Part shown: positions 8,926 through 18,286 of the stretch, piece by piece
How positions within the stretch are numbered: the stretch's first letter is position 1
Layout of the letters: every line of letters begins with the position of its first letter
Assembly: GCA_023386955.1 (NCBI GenBank)
Contig: JAEWIS010000011.1
Coordinates: 22,694-86,693 of the forward strand
Source: Bacillota bacterium
GTDB taxonomy: Bacteria > Bacillota > Bacilli > Paenibacillales > NBRC-103111
DNA length: 64,000 bases
Direction of reading: 5' to 3'
The notes under the pieces: model-generated
What the model was told of the DNA's origin: nothing
The model's database searches: none
Seen by the model: only the letters and a program-made list of their open reading frames with translations
Made by a program: the position numbers and the translations under genes

Positions 8926-11409
8926 TCACGCTTGCTCTAGCTGCGCATCAGCCGCCTCCACCCGGAGGGAAAGCGGTCCGTGGCCGTGGGTGTACAGGGC
9001 GATATGCAGCCCCTCCTGCTCGGTAACGGTCAGGGGCCGCCCGTCTGCATAAACTCGGACAGGCCGGTCAAAGGCTATTTCCCCGCTGGTGCCCGGTGTG
9101 CCCGCCGCCTCCCAAAGGGTGTAGCCGTCATCCAGCGGCACCAACTCGCTGGTACAGTACACCAGCTCGCCGTAAGGCAAGCGCACCAGCGTTGGCATCA
9201 TACGCGCTGTAAGGGGGGCAATGTACAAAACGGACTGTTGGGGAAAGGTCAAGTATCCGCCCTTCCGCCTCAGCCGGATACGGTCACACCGCTCTGCCCC
9301 TGTTGTGTTGACAGCCGTCACCAGTTGGAACCCATCCTTGCTCCGAACCACGGTATGGTAGATGTCGTACTCCGCGTGGACTGCCCGGCCCTCCGCCAGC
9401 AGAGGCAGCAGCAGCAGCTTCAGCGACTCCACATTGTCCAATCCGGTAAACTGCGGGGCGAACCCCAGCACCAGCGCCTCTCCGCTGCCGAAGGGATGCC
9501 GGTATCCGACGGTTTCGCCTTCGTAGGTTATCAGGCAGCTGCCCGCGCCGGGAAGCTCCAGCGTGTTCAGCTGGTCCGCCGGGATACCGTCCAGCTCCTT
9601 CATCCGCATGAAGCGGCGGCCGATGTCCCCGGCTGTTAGCCCGAAGCGGGGAATCTCCCGGCGGAGCCGGAAGCCTGTTGCCTGTGCAAGCAGGGGCAGG
9701 TCAAGGCCATCCGGTGTTTGAACGGGAACCTCCGGATAAAAGACCACCTTGCCCCCTTTTTCCCCATGCCGCATCACGTACTCCATCGCCTCTTTCGACA
9801 AGGTGCCGTCGTTGGGGATAATCAGGAGCTCCGGAAATCCCGGCTCCCGGTTGGGCACATCCAGATCCATCAGTGCAAACTGGACGTTGCTCATGGTGAG
9901 CATCTTGGTGAGAGCCTCGATGCTGTCCACCACCTGCTTGGAACGGTTGGCCGACAGGGTGGAGGCGCCGGAGGAGTGATCCTCGAACACGGACAGCTCA
10001 CTGCCCGCATACTGCGCCAGCAGGTAGAGCTCCTGGGACAGGCCGATCACCGCGTCATAGGCCTTGGCCGTTCCGGCCAGCTCCCGCTCCCACCCGGCGG
10101 CAAACCGGTTGAACTCTCCCGTCATCCGGTAGACGGTATTCTCCTCTCCGGAGGCGGATACGGGATCGGCGAACAGATCATAGGCGTCCGTCACATAGGT
10201 GCGGCTGAAGCCCTTTTCCCCCGAGGCAAAAATAAAATAATTGTACCCGTCCATCCCGTGCCCCAGCAACGTGCGCAGATGCACCGGATAATTCAGATGG
10301 TTGGGCACCTGGTCCAGGGTCATCCAGCCTGCTCCCACCTCGATGGCGATGGCGGGACGGTCCGGGGCCTGCATCTTCAGCGCCTCCAGCCTGAAGACGA
10401 TTTTGGGAAGTCCGTTGGCATCCATATGGTACCCGTACTTGAGATAGGAGTGGCAGGTGGTGAGAATCTCCTCCCCCTGCTCCTTCATGTACGCGGAGAA
10501 AGCGGCATGATTGCCCGGGCCGCGGAAAAAGCCGTTGATGGGCTCATTGTAGGTGTTGGGTACCTGAAGGCCATATTTGCGGCTCCAACGGGCCAGCAGG
10601 GCGGCATACCGGTAGACATATTCCGTACGGAACCGCATCCAGTCCAGATAAAGCCGTTTCTTGCCCTGCGCATCCGTTCCCTGCAGCTTGGGTTGGATGG
10701 CGGCCAGGCCGGCTGCTTTCGTTCCGTATCGCCGGTTCAGCTCCTCCAGGCTGCCGAACCGCTCCAGCAGGCTATGCTGGAACAGCCCTGGCGTGTCTCC
10801 GTCACCCAATACCTTTGGGTCATACAAGGAACCCTCCGGATCAAGTCCGGTAAACAGCAGATTCATTTCGTTATCCGGCTGATGGAGAATGATGGGGCCG
10901 CCGTTTTCGATGGAAAACCGCTTGAGCAGCGGAATCACCTGAGCATACCAGCGCTCCGCCAGCTCCAGGAAACGATCCCCCAGCTGCTGCGGCACATGAT
11001 TGCCCTGCCCTACCCAAAAGGCGGGACTGCCGTCCGGCTTGGCGCTGACCGTCTCGGGATATTGCCGGTACATCCAGTGCGGATGTCCCCCGTCTACATA
11101 TTCGGCATTGATGAAGGGGCCGGGTTTGGCTATGACGTACAGGCCCATGGAGGAGGCCAATTCCAGAAAACCCACCACATCCCGCTCGGCAAGGGTTTCT
11201 CCGGTAAAGTCGAACCTCCCCTCCTCGGGCTCATGAAAATCCCAGGGGATGTACGTGGCGATGGTGTTCAAATGATTGTCCCGGGCTTTCTCCAGCATGG
11301 TCCTCCAGCGGCTCTTGTAAATCCGGAAATAGTGGATCTCTCCGGAACGCAGCAAAACCTCCTTGCCGTCAATCTGGATGGTCCGTCCTTCGATGCGGAT
11401 ATGTCCCAT
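8926..11409 (-). CDS. GH35-like beta-galactosidase, cytoplasmic
   Basis: 827-residue enzyme expected to remove terminal galactose from imported oligosaccharides. No signal peptide is present. Residues 1-120 carry the GH35 opening (SGEIHYFRI, LNTIATYIPWDFHEPEEGRFDF, YVIAKPGPFINAEY). The probable acid/base Glu is at about residue 178 in HQPDNEMN, where most family members read QIENEYG. A nucleophile candidate is the Glu in IAIEVGAGW at about 355. The C-terminal half would be the beta-sandwich domains. GGGGGAG lies 7 nt before the ATG. The divergence at both active-site motifs suggests a subgroup with altered specificity. The 55-bp gap to the AraC regulator gene suggests co-transcription. Confidence 0.85.
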   Translation of the reverse strand: MGHIRIEGRTIQIDGKEVLLRSGEIHYFRIYKSRWRTMLEKARDNHLNTIATYIPWDFHEPEEGRFDFTGETLAERDVVGFLELASSMGLYVIAKPGPFINAEYVDGGHPHWMYRQYPETVSAKPDGSPAFWVGQGNHVPQQLGDRFLELAERWYAQVIPLLKRFSIENGGPIILHQPDNEMNLLFTGLDPEGSLYDPKVLGDGDTPGLFQHSLLERFGSLEELNRRYGTKAAGLAAIQPKLQGTDAQGKKRLYLDWMRFRTEYVYRYAALLARWSRKYGLQVPNTYNEPINGFFRGPGNHAAFSAYMKEQGEEILTTCHSYLKYGYHMDANGLPKIVFRLEALKMQAPDRPAIAIEVGAGWMTLDQVPNHLNYPVHLRTLLGHGMDGYNYFIFASGEKGFSRTYVTDAYDLFADPVSASGEENTVYRMTGEFNRFAAGWERELAGTAKAYDAVIGLSQELYLLAQYAGSELSVFEDHSSGASTLSANRSKQVVDSIEALTKMLTMSNVQFALMDLDVPNREPGFPELLIIPNDGTLSKEAMEYVMRHGEKGGKVVFYPEVPVQTPDGLDLPLLAQATGFRLRREIPRFGLTAGDIGRRFMRMKELDGIPADQLNTLELPGAGSCLITYEGETVGYRHPFGSGEALVLGFAPQFTGLDNVESLKLLLLPLLAEGRAVHAEYDIYHTVVRSKDGFQLVTAVNTTGAERCDRIRLRRKGGYLTFPQQSVLYIAPLTARMMPTLVRLPYGELVYCTSELVPLDDGYTLWEAAGTPGTSGEIAFDRPVRVYADGRPLTVTEQEGLHIALYTHGHGPLSLRVEAADAQLEQA

Positions 11410-11619
11410 GTTTGCTCCCCCGTTTTGGTCGGTGATGGCCGGTTATGGTCCAGCCGTGCCGTTTTTCTTTATTGTCCTTTATTGGGGCGGGAAGGGGGAA
11501 GTGCTGAAGTTCGACAATTGTGCCGGGGAGGTGTGTGATTTTTGCGCATTTGTCCCCAAATAAACCACACGCGGCAAGCTGCATTCCCACCCGTTTTACA
11601 CCTGAACATGAAATTTCGC

Positions 11620-11790
11620 ATATAAAATGGTTGGGCGAGGCTTAATGGAGGGGTTAAACACGATTTTTCAACTATAAATCCGGTTGTAGGAGCGGAATGG
11701 GCCTAATAGATATGAAAAACCGAGTATAAACGGTTATTTCATGATAAAAAGGAATTTTATATATGATTTTTCGAGTTCAGCTCCACTGTT
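11620..11790. repeat. Degenerate intergenic repeat block related to 40946-41116
   Basis: Within the non-coding stretch 11410-11958, the 19 bases at 11710-11728 are the exact reverse complement of TATACTCGGTTTTTCATAT, the core of the 52-bp array near 41 kb. Weaker versions (GATTTTTCAACTATAAA at about 11661; ATATATGATTTTTCGAG at about 11760) flank it. This indicates a dispersed repeat family. The remainder of 11410-11860 holds no gene I can support. Confidence 0.6.
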
Positions 11791-11860
11791 AAAAAACTGC
11801 GCAAAAAGCACAGTACCCTTACAGGCAGCAGTCAGCCCACTGGAGGACGTTCTAAAGAAA

Positions 11861-11904
11861 ACAAAAAAAAGCTGACGGATAAACTTTACGTTTCTCCGCC
11901 AACT
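11861..11904 (-). terminator. Rho-independent terminator of the SLH beta-helix gene
   Basis: On the minus strand AGTTGGCGGAGAAAC and GTTTATCCGTCAGCT pair over 15 positions with one mismatch (two G-T pairs), loop of 5 nt, then eight T. It lies 54 bp after the stop of the giant SLH protein gene. Confidence 0.85.
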
Positions 11905-11958
11905 TCGTTATGCCGGGGCTTTGGGAACAGCCCTTTCGAGGTTTAAATGAAAGGTTTC

Positions 11959-14900
11959 TTAATGTCCTTCCTGCTTATCCAGCAGCCGGTACAACACTGC
12001 GGCCGCTTCCGCCCGGGTGGCCGTATCCAGCGGCGCAAACCGGTTGCCGGGCTGGCCGTTGATCAATCCGGTCTGCTGGGCTTGAGCCACCGCTTCCTTG
12101 GCCCAAGAAGCAATCTCCCCGTTGTCCGCAAATGAGACGGCGCCAGCCTGACTGCTATTTGGAGAATTGGCGGTCTTCCCGTATACTCTCATGATAATTA
12201 CCGCCATCTCCTGGCGGGTAATGCGGTCCAACGGACGAATGCCCTCCGCCGATCCCTCAAGAATGCCCTCCCGAACGGAGGCGGCAATGATGTTTGCGTA
12301 CCAGTCACCCGGGTCCACATCCGCAAACCCGCCGGTATAAACCGTGGCCGGCAATCCCAGCAGCCGTGCGGCCATAGCGGCAAATTCCGCCCGTGTCACA
12401 CTTGCCTCCGGGGAGAAATCCGTTTCCGTTACCCCGTCCAGCATATGTTTGGCCGCCATAACCTGAATCATATCCGTTGCCCAATGGGTGGCGGGAACAT
12501 CGGCGAAGCTCCGGTTGTAAACAAAAGCCGCATAGGATGTCTGAGCTGATTCCGTGATCTCGAAGGCAATCCCGGTTTTCTCCTTGTTGACCTTACCGCC
12601 TGCGTAATCCCACTTTCCACTGCTTTGGTTGTACACGTATAGGCCTGCCTTGCGCCAATCACCCGTTCCCCGAAGCTTGACCGTTGCCTCCAACGGCTGA
12701 GCCAGCTTCACGTCCCGGTCTCCAGCTGTAACGGAGATGCTGATCATAGAACTGAGGGCCGCCAGACCGGCCTGCGTTCCCTTAGCCTCCCCGCTGTTGG
12801 CAATCATCACCCTAATATTGTCCGTAATTCCATCCAGCTTCAATGAGCCGTGGGGCAGCAAAAGATGAACGTCGCCGCTCTGAATCACCACTGTTTTGCC
12901 CGCCTTTTGCAGCTCGGACAAGTCCTTTGCCGGAAGTTCTACTGCCTTGGCAGAGGTTTGGCCCATTGCGCTTACATCGATAACGATGTCCTGTTCCCCC
13001 GTGCGGACAAAACTGCTGAACTTGGCAGAGGAAACGGTCAGGACAGCCGTATCCCCGGAGGTTGCAACTGTTCCAAGCTCATGGCTGATGCTGCCGGTAC
13101 TGCCGCCAGGGCCGGTATAGGTATAATCCGGAGTTCCGGTGTCAACCGGATCGGGTGGTGAAGTGGGCGGAGCCTCCAGACGGAAGCGGATCTCATATAC
13201 CTTCACTGCACCCCCATGGGCTGTGACGGTGACGCTGGCTGTACCCTCCGGCCCGTCGGCTTGCACAATATCCACCTGTGACCGCGGGTCCAGCGGTACA
13301 GCCGTGATCCGCGGAGCGGCGGGGGTACCGAAGGGAAGCGCAATAGTATAGACTGTTACCTCCGGTGAAAAATCCGGCACTATCGCTCCGCCCGCCCAGA
13401 GCCGCTGCAAATCCGCATTGCCGCCGGGTTCTTCCCATTGGAAGGCAATCCGGTACTCCGCGGATTGCGCCTGGTCGGCGGACATAACGGACACCGTCGC
13501 CGTGCCGGGAGCGTAAACCGCCTGAGTCACCGTGACCGCTGCGGAAGGATCAAAGGCGTCCGCCGTCACCTCAGGCGCCGCCACAGTACCATAAGGCAGC
13601 AGCACTGTATAGTTGCCCGGCTCGTAAACGAAGCCGGTCACCGTCGACTCTCCTGCCCGCAGATCCTTCAGCGTAACCGCGGAATAATAATCCTTGTAGA
13701 TCTCGATGCCCTGCAGCATCGGGTCGCCCTTTACGTTCAGCAGCTCCACGGTCAGCTTGCCGTCCTGGACACGGGTGTCATACGGCCCGTACCTGACTGT
13801 ATGGTTCCGCAGCTCGCTGCCCGCCATGGTGGCGGCCCGGCTGCCCTCCACATTGATATCGAAGGAGCGGTTCCGGTCTGCAGAGGGCTCCATAAACCAG
13901 AGGTACACCCGGTAGGTTTGATAGGTGCCTTCGGTTACCGTCTGCTCCAGCTTCAGGGATTGCTTCGAAACGCTTAGATTTGTGTTCATCATATGCGTCA
14001 AGTCATAGTCATCTTCGAACGGCAGCGGGAAATTGGCTGTTTTCCCCGCTACCGGCGCTGCCCCGGCCCCTGTCACCGCCGTGAAGCCTACGGCCTTGGC
14101 GGCATTGTAGGACTGCCAATCCCGGCCATCAATCCTCACTGCCTCCCCGTTCAGATTGATGCCCTTCCAGAAGACCGACCGGTCCGCGTGGGGCCAAACC
14201 TGCACGGCCACTCCCGGCGACTCGTTGCCGGAGCCGTCCATATTAACCAGCCGGAGATTAACCGGCAGTCCGTTGACCAAACCTTCCACACGGGCCTTCT
14301 GTACTCCGCGCTCGGCCTCAGCCACAACCTCAGTCCCGTTGTAAATCCGCACCTTGACAATATCGGTGTCCGCCGCATCCTTCCAGGCAATCAGCGCTTC
14401 GCCGTCCCCGTTGGATACCGCAGGCTCCAGCACATCACCGGGTGCAACGGAATCCGGCGGCAGGGTAATGGGCTCACCGGAATAGAACACGGTGATTTTG
14501 GGCCGCAGCGTTACGCTGGAATATTGGGAGGAAGCGAAGGTCCGGGTGCCGTTTGCGGTAGAGGGGACATCCTCCAGCAGCACAACGCCGAAATTTTGCT
14601 CCGGATGGGCAATCCAATCCCGGGCCGCCGCCGTCACGTCAAAATGATACCACCGCCCCGGCACATAGGAGGTAATGACGTTATCCAAGGCCGTCTCCGA
14701 GCCTGTTTCCCAGCTGGGCTTCGTATTCAGGCTCACCCCGGTTATCAGTTCACCGTCCACTACTGTGCCTACCGGATTGCCATCAATGTTGGTGCCGCCT
14801 CCGTAGCCGTTGCCCTCCTCCCAGGGGCTGGTGACCCGGTGCACATCCACGGTTTTGAAGTTCTCCGACGAAGCCCGAGTCTGGGTGTGGTACAGCTCAA

Positions 14901-17900
14901 TAAACGCACCCGTTATGGTCCGGTCTGCCGGAATCTGCGTCAGGTCGAAACGGACCAGCGCAAACTTGTCATCTGTCCCCGTCCCGTTATACCGGGCCAT
15001 CTCAAACTCGGGGTATGCTCCGTTATTATTGCCGACCCCCTGCCAATGGGACATCAGGCTGGCATCCGCCGCCCCGTCATAGCCGTTCATCCCTTCCTGA
15101 AGCACCATCTTGTTCCCCGGCAGGTTAGGCATGGGGCCGTCCCCGGGAATTTCCGGCGGTGCAGGGGGCGTAGGCTGCCGCACCGGCAGGCGGATTCCAT
15201 TTTCGATAAACACGGTATCCGTCCCAAAATCATAATACCGCTGCTCGGGTGTGCTTCCAGGCATCTGGACCTGGTTCTCCCGCACAATGGTATACGCCGC
15301 CACAGGACTGTCCAGCTTCACCTGCGTCTGTACGTTGTTATGCTCCATCACGTTATACCGGATATTCGCCTTGGGCGCCGGGAAGAAATTATACCCGCCG
15401 GATTCAATATAGAGGGACCGGACCGTATTATCCGTTATGACATTGCCCAGCGCCGCTACGGACCGGGGCGAATCGATGCGCAGCCCGCCGCCGAAGACCA
15501 TGTACGCCCGGGAGCCCGCAGAATGTTTGATCACATTGTAATAGGACGGGTGGAAGGTGGTCAGGTTCCGGTCGAAGCTGTTAATCACCGTCCCCCCGTT
15601 GCCTGCTGTGGGCGAACCTCCGCTGCCCAGCTCAGAGCGGTTGTTGTCAAAAATATTCCCCAACGCCTGCCCGTACATCCGCATATCATTGCCCTTGTTA
15701 TTGGAGGCGGTGTTGTCCGTCACAATATTCTTGTAGAAGAACCGGCTGATGGCCACACGGGAGGTGGCATCCGGCACAATGGTCCAGCTCCGATCTACCG
15801 TTACGGTGTCTGCCGTGTTCCCGGTGATGCGGCGGTATTGGCCCAGCCCCTTGCCCTCTACAACCAGCACATACTCGTCCCTCAGCACATTGGCATCCCA
15901 CTTCATGCCCTTCACACTGGCGGAGGAAACATCTGCGGCATATACATTGCCGTAATGAAGAATTTTATTGCCATCCCCCGTAAAATCAGTGTCCACATCC
16001 ACCAGTGCATCAAACAACAGAATCTCCCCGTCATTGGTAGGTGTGGTTTCGTTGCCGATATATTGAGTATCATTGCGGGCAATATAGTTCATCGCCGTGG
16101 GCTTGAAGCTGCCCCAGCGGGGGTGCAGGGTAAAGTTAAAGCCCCGGGCACCGCCGCGTTTGCCGTTATCATCCCGCCCGTCGATCCGGTTATCCGTAAA
16201 CAGGTTTTGGTACGAATTGGCAAAGTTGGCCGGCGTCCAGGCTTTGCCCAGAAAGGTGTTGCCGGAAATCCGGCTGTTGGACATCTTGTTCAGCGTAATG
16301 GCTCCCCCGGATTCAATGATGCTGTCCAGGATTGCGATCCTGCTGAAGCCGGTGTTGCCGCCATCCCCCCAGATGCCGCCGAACATGGATTTTTTGGCCA
16401 GTCCGGGATACCAGGTCCGCAGCTCAATATTGCGGATGGTCACATCCTGAAGGCTATCCTTCAGCACGATCCCCCTGTCCACACTGGCACTGCCTTCAAT
16501 CCGCATATCCTCGATGCCGGAGCCGGAGCCCGCTATGCTGATCATCTCCGGGCCTTCCCCGTTGTCCTTACCCCCGGTGGGACCGGTGTCCAGATACTTC
16601 AGAACGGTGGCCTCCGCTCCTTGCCCCTTCAAAGTTACCCCCGCCTTCAGCGTCAGCTTCTGCAGGCCCGCCTCCGGTTTGGCACCCACCACCAAAGAGG
16701 CGGAGGCCATCCCGGTGAAAAATTCCAAATCGGCGATGTAGCCTTTTTTGCCTTCAGCCGGAATGTACCGCAGATAGCGGTAAACCCCTGAGTTATTGAC
16801 CGCCACCACATTCCCGTTAAAAGAAGGCTTCGCCGGGATCGTGTACAGGTCCGTATACGTTGTACCGTCCATGGAGCCCTGGAACCGGCCCCCGATCATA
16901 TCTGCGTCAATGGTGGCATTGGTGGAAGGCCGCGGGAAATAGCGGATGGCCGTTACCTGCCGGGCATTGCCGTCCCCCAAGTCGATGCCCACATGGCCGG
17001 AGCCTGTGCCGTTATAATCATAGAAGGTGGTGCTGTTGGAATCGAAGGCGCGGAAATATTCCCGGTCCGTCCCGTAGGAGGGAGTGCCGCCGAAGAGGTC
17101 GGCCGGGATCAGCTTAACCAGTCCCGCTGCCGGCGGGGCCTGCTCCTTATCCAGATGGAACACGCCTGCCGGCAGACGCACCGTCCCGCCTCCGGCGGCA
17201 GACGCCGCATCAATGGCCGACTGGATGGCCTGTGTGTCATCCACCCCGTCATCCGCCACAGCCCCGTAAGCCGTCACCTCAAAAATACCGGCCGGCGCCG
17301 GTGTGTTCACCAGACGAATGTCCGTTTTGCTCCAGCCGTATTCGCCGCCGTGTCCGTTATGCACCCACACCTCGTCATATTGTCCGGCCGCCGCCCCTTC
17401 GGGCACCTGGAATACCACCTCATAAGGAGATGCGGAATGAACTGCTACCTCTGAAAGCGCAGACGTAGCTTTGTTCCGCAGCCAAACCCGGCTGTCTCCG
17501 GGAAGATTGCCGTTATTCCAGGTCAGATTGGTGCCGATCACCGTCACCTCACGGGACTTCGCCAGATTCAGCACATTGGGATACACATAGAGCACATCCG
17601 TTTTGTTGACGAATACCGGCGCGCTGACCCCACCTGCGGGATTTTGCGCATACAGCGCATATTGACCGTAGGGAACCCCTGCCGGAATAACAGCGGATGC
17701 GGCGGACGCATCCGTAAATATAGGCTGAATCAGCTGACCCGCCCCGCCGGGCACATCCTGCTCCGTTCTGGGCGAAACAAGCTGGGCAGCCGTATCGGCT
17801 CCGGGATCCCGATCCTCCAGAAGCCGCAGACCGATCACCGCCCCCTCCAACCCCTCGCCAATCAGCTGCACGGTGCTGTCTGGCATCACATTCTCCGGTG

Positions 17901-18024
17901 ATGCCTGGACAAGCACCGGAGCGGCTGCCGAAGCGGCTGCCTGCGGGACAGGATAATTGTAAGCGCTTGCCAAAATCCCCAGGCTGAGTGCTGCCGCCAA
18001 CCCTTTCCGAAACCATCTTCCCAT
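11959..18024 (-). CDS. Giant S-layer-anchored pectate-lyase-superfamily protein (three SLH domains)
   Basis: 2021-residue cell-surface protein. Order read from sequence: signal peptide (1-33, ending near AAASAAA); IPT/TIG-like region (35-240); pectate-lyase-3 opening at about 246-300 (YGAVADDGVDDTQAI, GGTVRLPAGVFHL), interrupted by a discoidin-like insert (about 310-435); parallel beta-helix (440-960); DNRLRE-type domain (970-1185); FN3-like region (1195-1270); malectin-like region (1278-1445); two related Ig-like modules (1448-1530 and 1538-1618, sharing LPYGT/LPFGT-AAP); ZU5-like stretch (1650-1830); three SLH domains (about 1840, 1900 and 1963 to the end) that bind pyruvylated secondary wall polymer. 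The ATG at 18024 follows GGGAGG by 11 nt. It has its own terminator. It probably holds polysaccharide at the cell surface and cleaves it; the substrate is unknown. Confidence 0.88.
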   Translation of the reverse strand: MGRWFRKGLAAALSLGILASAYNYPVPQAAASAAAPVLVQASPENVMPDSTVQLIGEGLEGAVIGLRLLEDRDPGADTAAQLVSPRTEQDVPGGAGQLIQPIFTDASAASAVIPAGVPYGQYALYAQNPAGGVSAPVFVNKTDVLYVYPNVLNLAKSREVTVIGTNLTWNNGNLPGDSRVWLRNKATSALSEVAVHSASPYEVVFQVPEGAAAGQYDEVWVHNGHGGEYGWSKTDIRLVNTPAPAGIFEVTAYGAVADDGVDDTQAIQSAIDAASAAGGGTVRLPAGVFHLDKEQAPPAAGLVKLIPADLFGGTPSYGTDREYFRAFDSNSTTFYDYNGTGSGHVGIDLGDGNARQVTAIRYFPRPSTNATIDADMIGGRFQGSMDGTTYTDLYTIPAKPSFNGNVVAVNNSGVYRYLRYIPAEGKKGYIADLEFFTGMASASLVVGAKPEAGLQKLTLKAGVTLKGQGAEATVLKYLDTGPTGGKDNGEGPEMISIAGSGSGIEDMRIEGSASVDRGIVLKDSLQDVTIRNIELRTWYPGLAKKSMFGGIWGDGGNTGFSRIAILDSIIESGGAITLNKMSNSRISGNTFLGKAWTPANFANSYQNLFTDNRIDGRDDNGKRGGARGFNFTLHPRWGSFKPTAMNYIARNDTQYIGNETTPTNDGEILLFDALVDVDTDFTGDGNKILHYGNVYAADVSSASVKGMKWDANVLRDEYVLVVEGKGLGQYRRITGNTADTVTVDRSWTIVPDATSRVAISRFFYKNIVTDNTASNNKGNDMRMYGQALGNIFDNNRSELGSGGSPTAGNGGTVINSFDRNLTTFHPSYYNVIKHSAGSRAYMVFGGGLRIDSPRSVAALGNVITDNTVRSLYIESGGYNFFPAPKANIRYNVMEHNNVQTQVKLDSPVAAYTIVRENQVQMPGSTPEQRYYDFGTDTVFIENGIRLPVRQPTPPAPPEIPGDGPMPNLPGNKMVLQEGMNGYDGAADASLMSHWQGVGNNNGAYPEFEMARYNGTGTDDKFALVRFDLTQIPADRTITGAFIELYHTQTRASSENFKTVDVHRVTSPWEEGNGYGGGTNIDGNPVGTVVDGELITGVSLNTKPSWETGSETALDNVITSYVPGRWYHFDVTAAARDWIAHPEQNFGVVLLEDVPSTANGTRTFASSQYSSVTLRPKITVFYSGEPITLPPDSVAPGDVLEPAVSNGDGEALIAWKDAADTDIVKVRIYNGTEVVAEAERGVQKARVEGLVNGLPVNLRLVNMDGSGNESPGVAVQVWPHADRSVFWKGINLNGEAVRIDGRDWQSYNAAKAVGFTAVTGAGAAPVAGKTANFPLPFEDDYDLTHMMNTNLSVSKQSLKLEQTVTEGTYQTYRVYLWFMEPSADRNRSFDINVEGSRAATMAGSELRNHTVRYGPYDTRVQDGKLTVELLNVKGDPMLQGIEIYKDYYSAVTLKDLRAGESTVTGFVYEPGNYTVLLPYGTVAAPEVTADAFDPSAAVTVTQAVYAPGTATVSVMSADQAQSAEYRIAFQWEEPGGNADLQRLWAGGAIVPDFSPEVTVYTIALPFGTPAAPRITAVPLDPRSQVDIVQADGPEGTASVTVTAHGGAVKVYEIRFRLEAPPTSPPDPVDTGTPDYTYTGPGGSTGSISHELGTVATSGDTAVLTVSSAKFSSFVRTGEQDIVIDVSAMGQTSAKAVELPAKDLSELQKAGKTVVIQSGDVHLLLPHGSLKLDGITDNIRVMIANSGEAKGTQAGLAALSSMISISVTAGDRDVKLAQPLEATVKLRGTGDWRKAGLYVYNQSSGKWDYAGGKVNKEKTGIAFEITESAQTSYAAFVYNRSFADVPATHWATDMIQVMAAKHMLDGVTETDFSPEASVTRAEFAAMAARLLGLPATVYTGGFADVDPGDWYANIIAASVREGILEGSAEGIRPLDRITRQEMAVIIMRVYGKTANSPNSSQAGAVSFADNGEIASWAKEAVAQAQQTGLINGQPGNRFAPLDTATRAEAAAVLYRLLDKQEGH
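17957..17972 (-). promoter_or_regulatory. Possible intragenic cre site
   Basis: TTGTAAGCGCTTGCCA fits WTGNAANCGNWWNCAW with one mismatch and lies within the signal-peptide codons of the SLH beta-helix gene. CcpA sites inside the first codons are known to act as roadblocks in Bacillus. Chance occurrence in a coding region is possible. Confidence 0.35.
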
Positions 18025-18242
18025 TAACCATCAACCTCCCTCGTTTATTCCCTGCATCTGATATGCCCCGCTGACCAATCCCTCCCCTCCCAGCGGATGC
18101 CTTATGGGCTAATTGACAGGCATCCGTCCCTTCTTCCCTTTATTTTGGCGGAAAAACCTCTGTACACGCCAGTTTGCTTCCCGCACATTTGTCCACTGCA
18201 GCTGTATGAATTTTAAGAAACCGTCCCTTGTAAACTGCAAAA

Positions 18243-18274
18243 CAAAAAAACCGTTCCCGGATAAGGAACGGCTT
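18243..18274 (-). terminator. Rho-independent terminator of the 1760-residue protein gene
   Basis: On the minus strand GCCGTTCC, a short loop and GGAACGG are followed by seven T. It begins 12 bp beyond the stop codon. It separates the giant gene upstream from the SLH gene downstream, which therefore probably has its own promoter in 18025-18240. Confidence 0.85.
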
Positions 18275-18286
18275 TAACCACAACCG

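Noticed and set aside
11369..11590. Small minus-strand frame over the GH35 start
   Set aside because: Overlaps the well-supported GH35 start in another frame and lacks any family signal.
13993..16791. Plus-strand frame of 932 codons opposite the SLH giant gene
   Set aside because: Antisense shadow of the beta-helix coding sequence; no domain or ribosome site.
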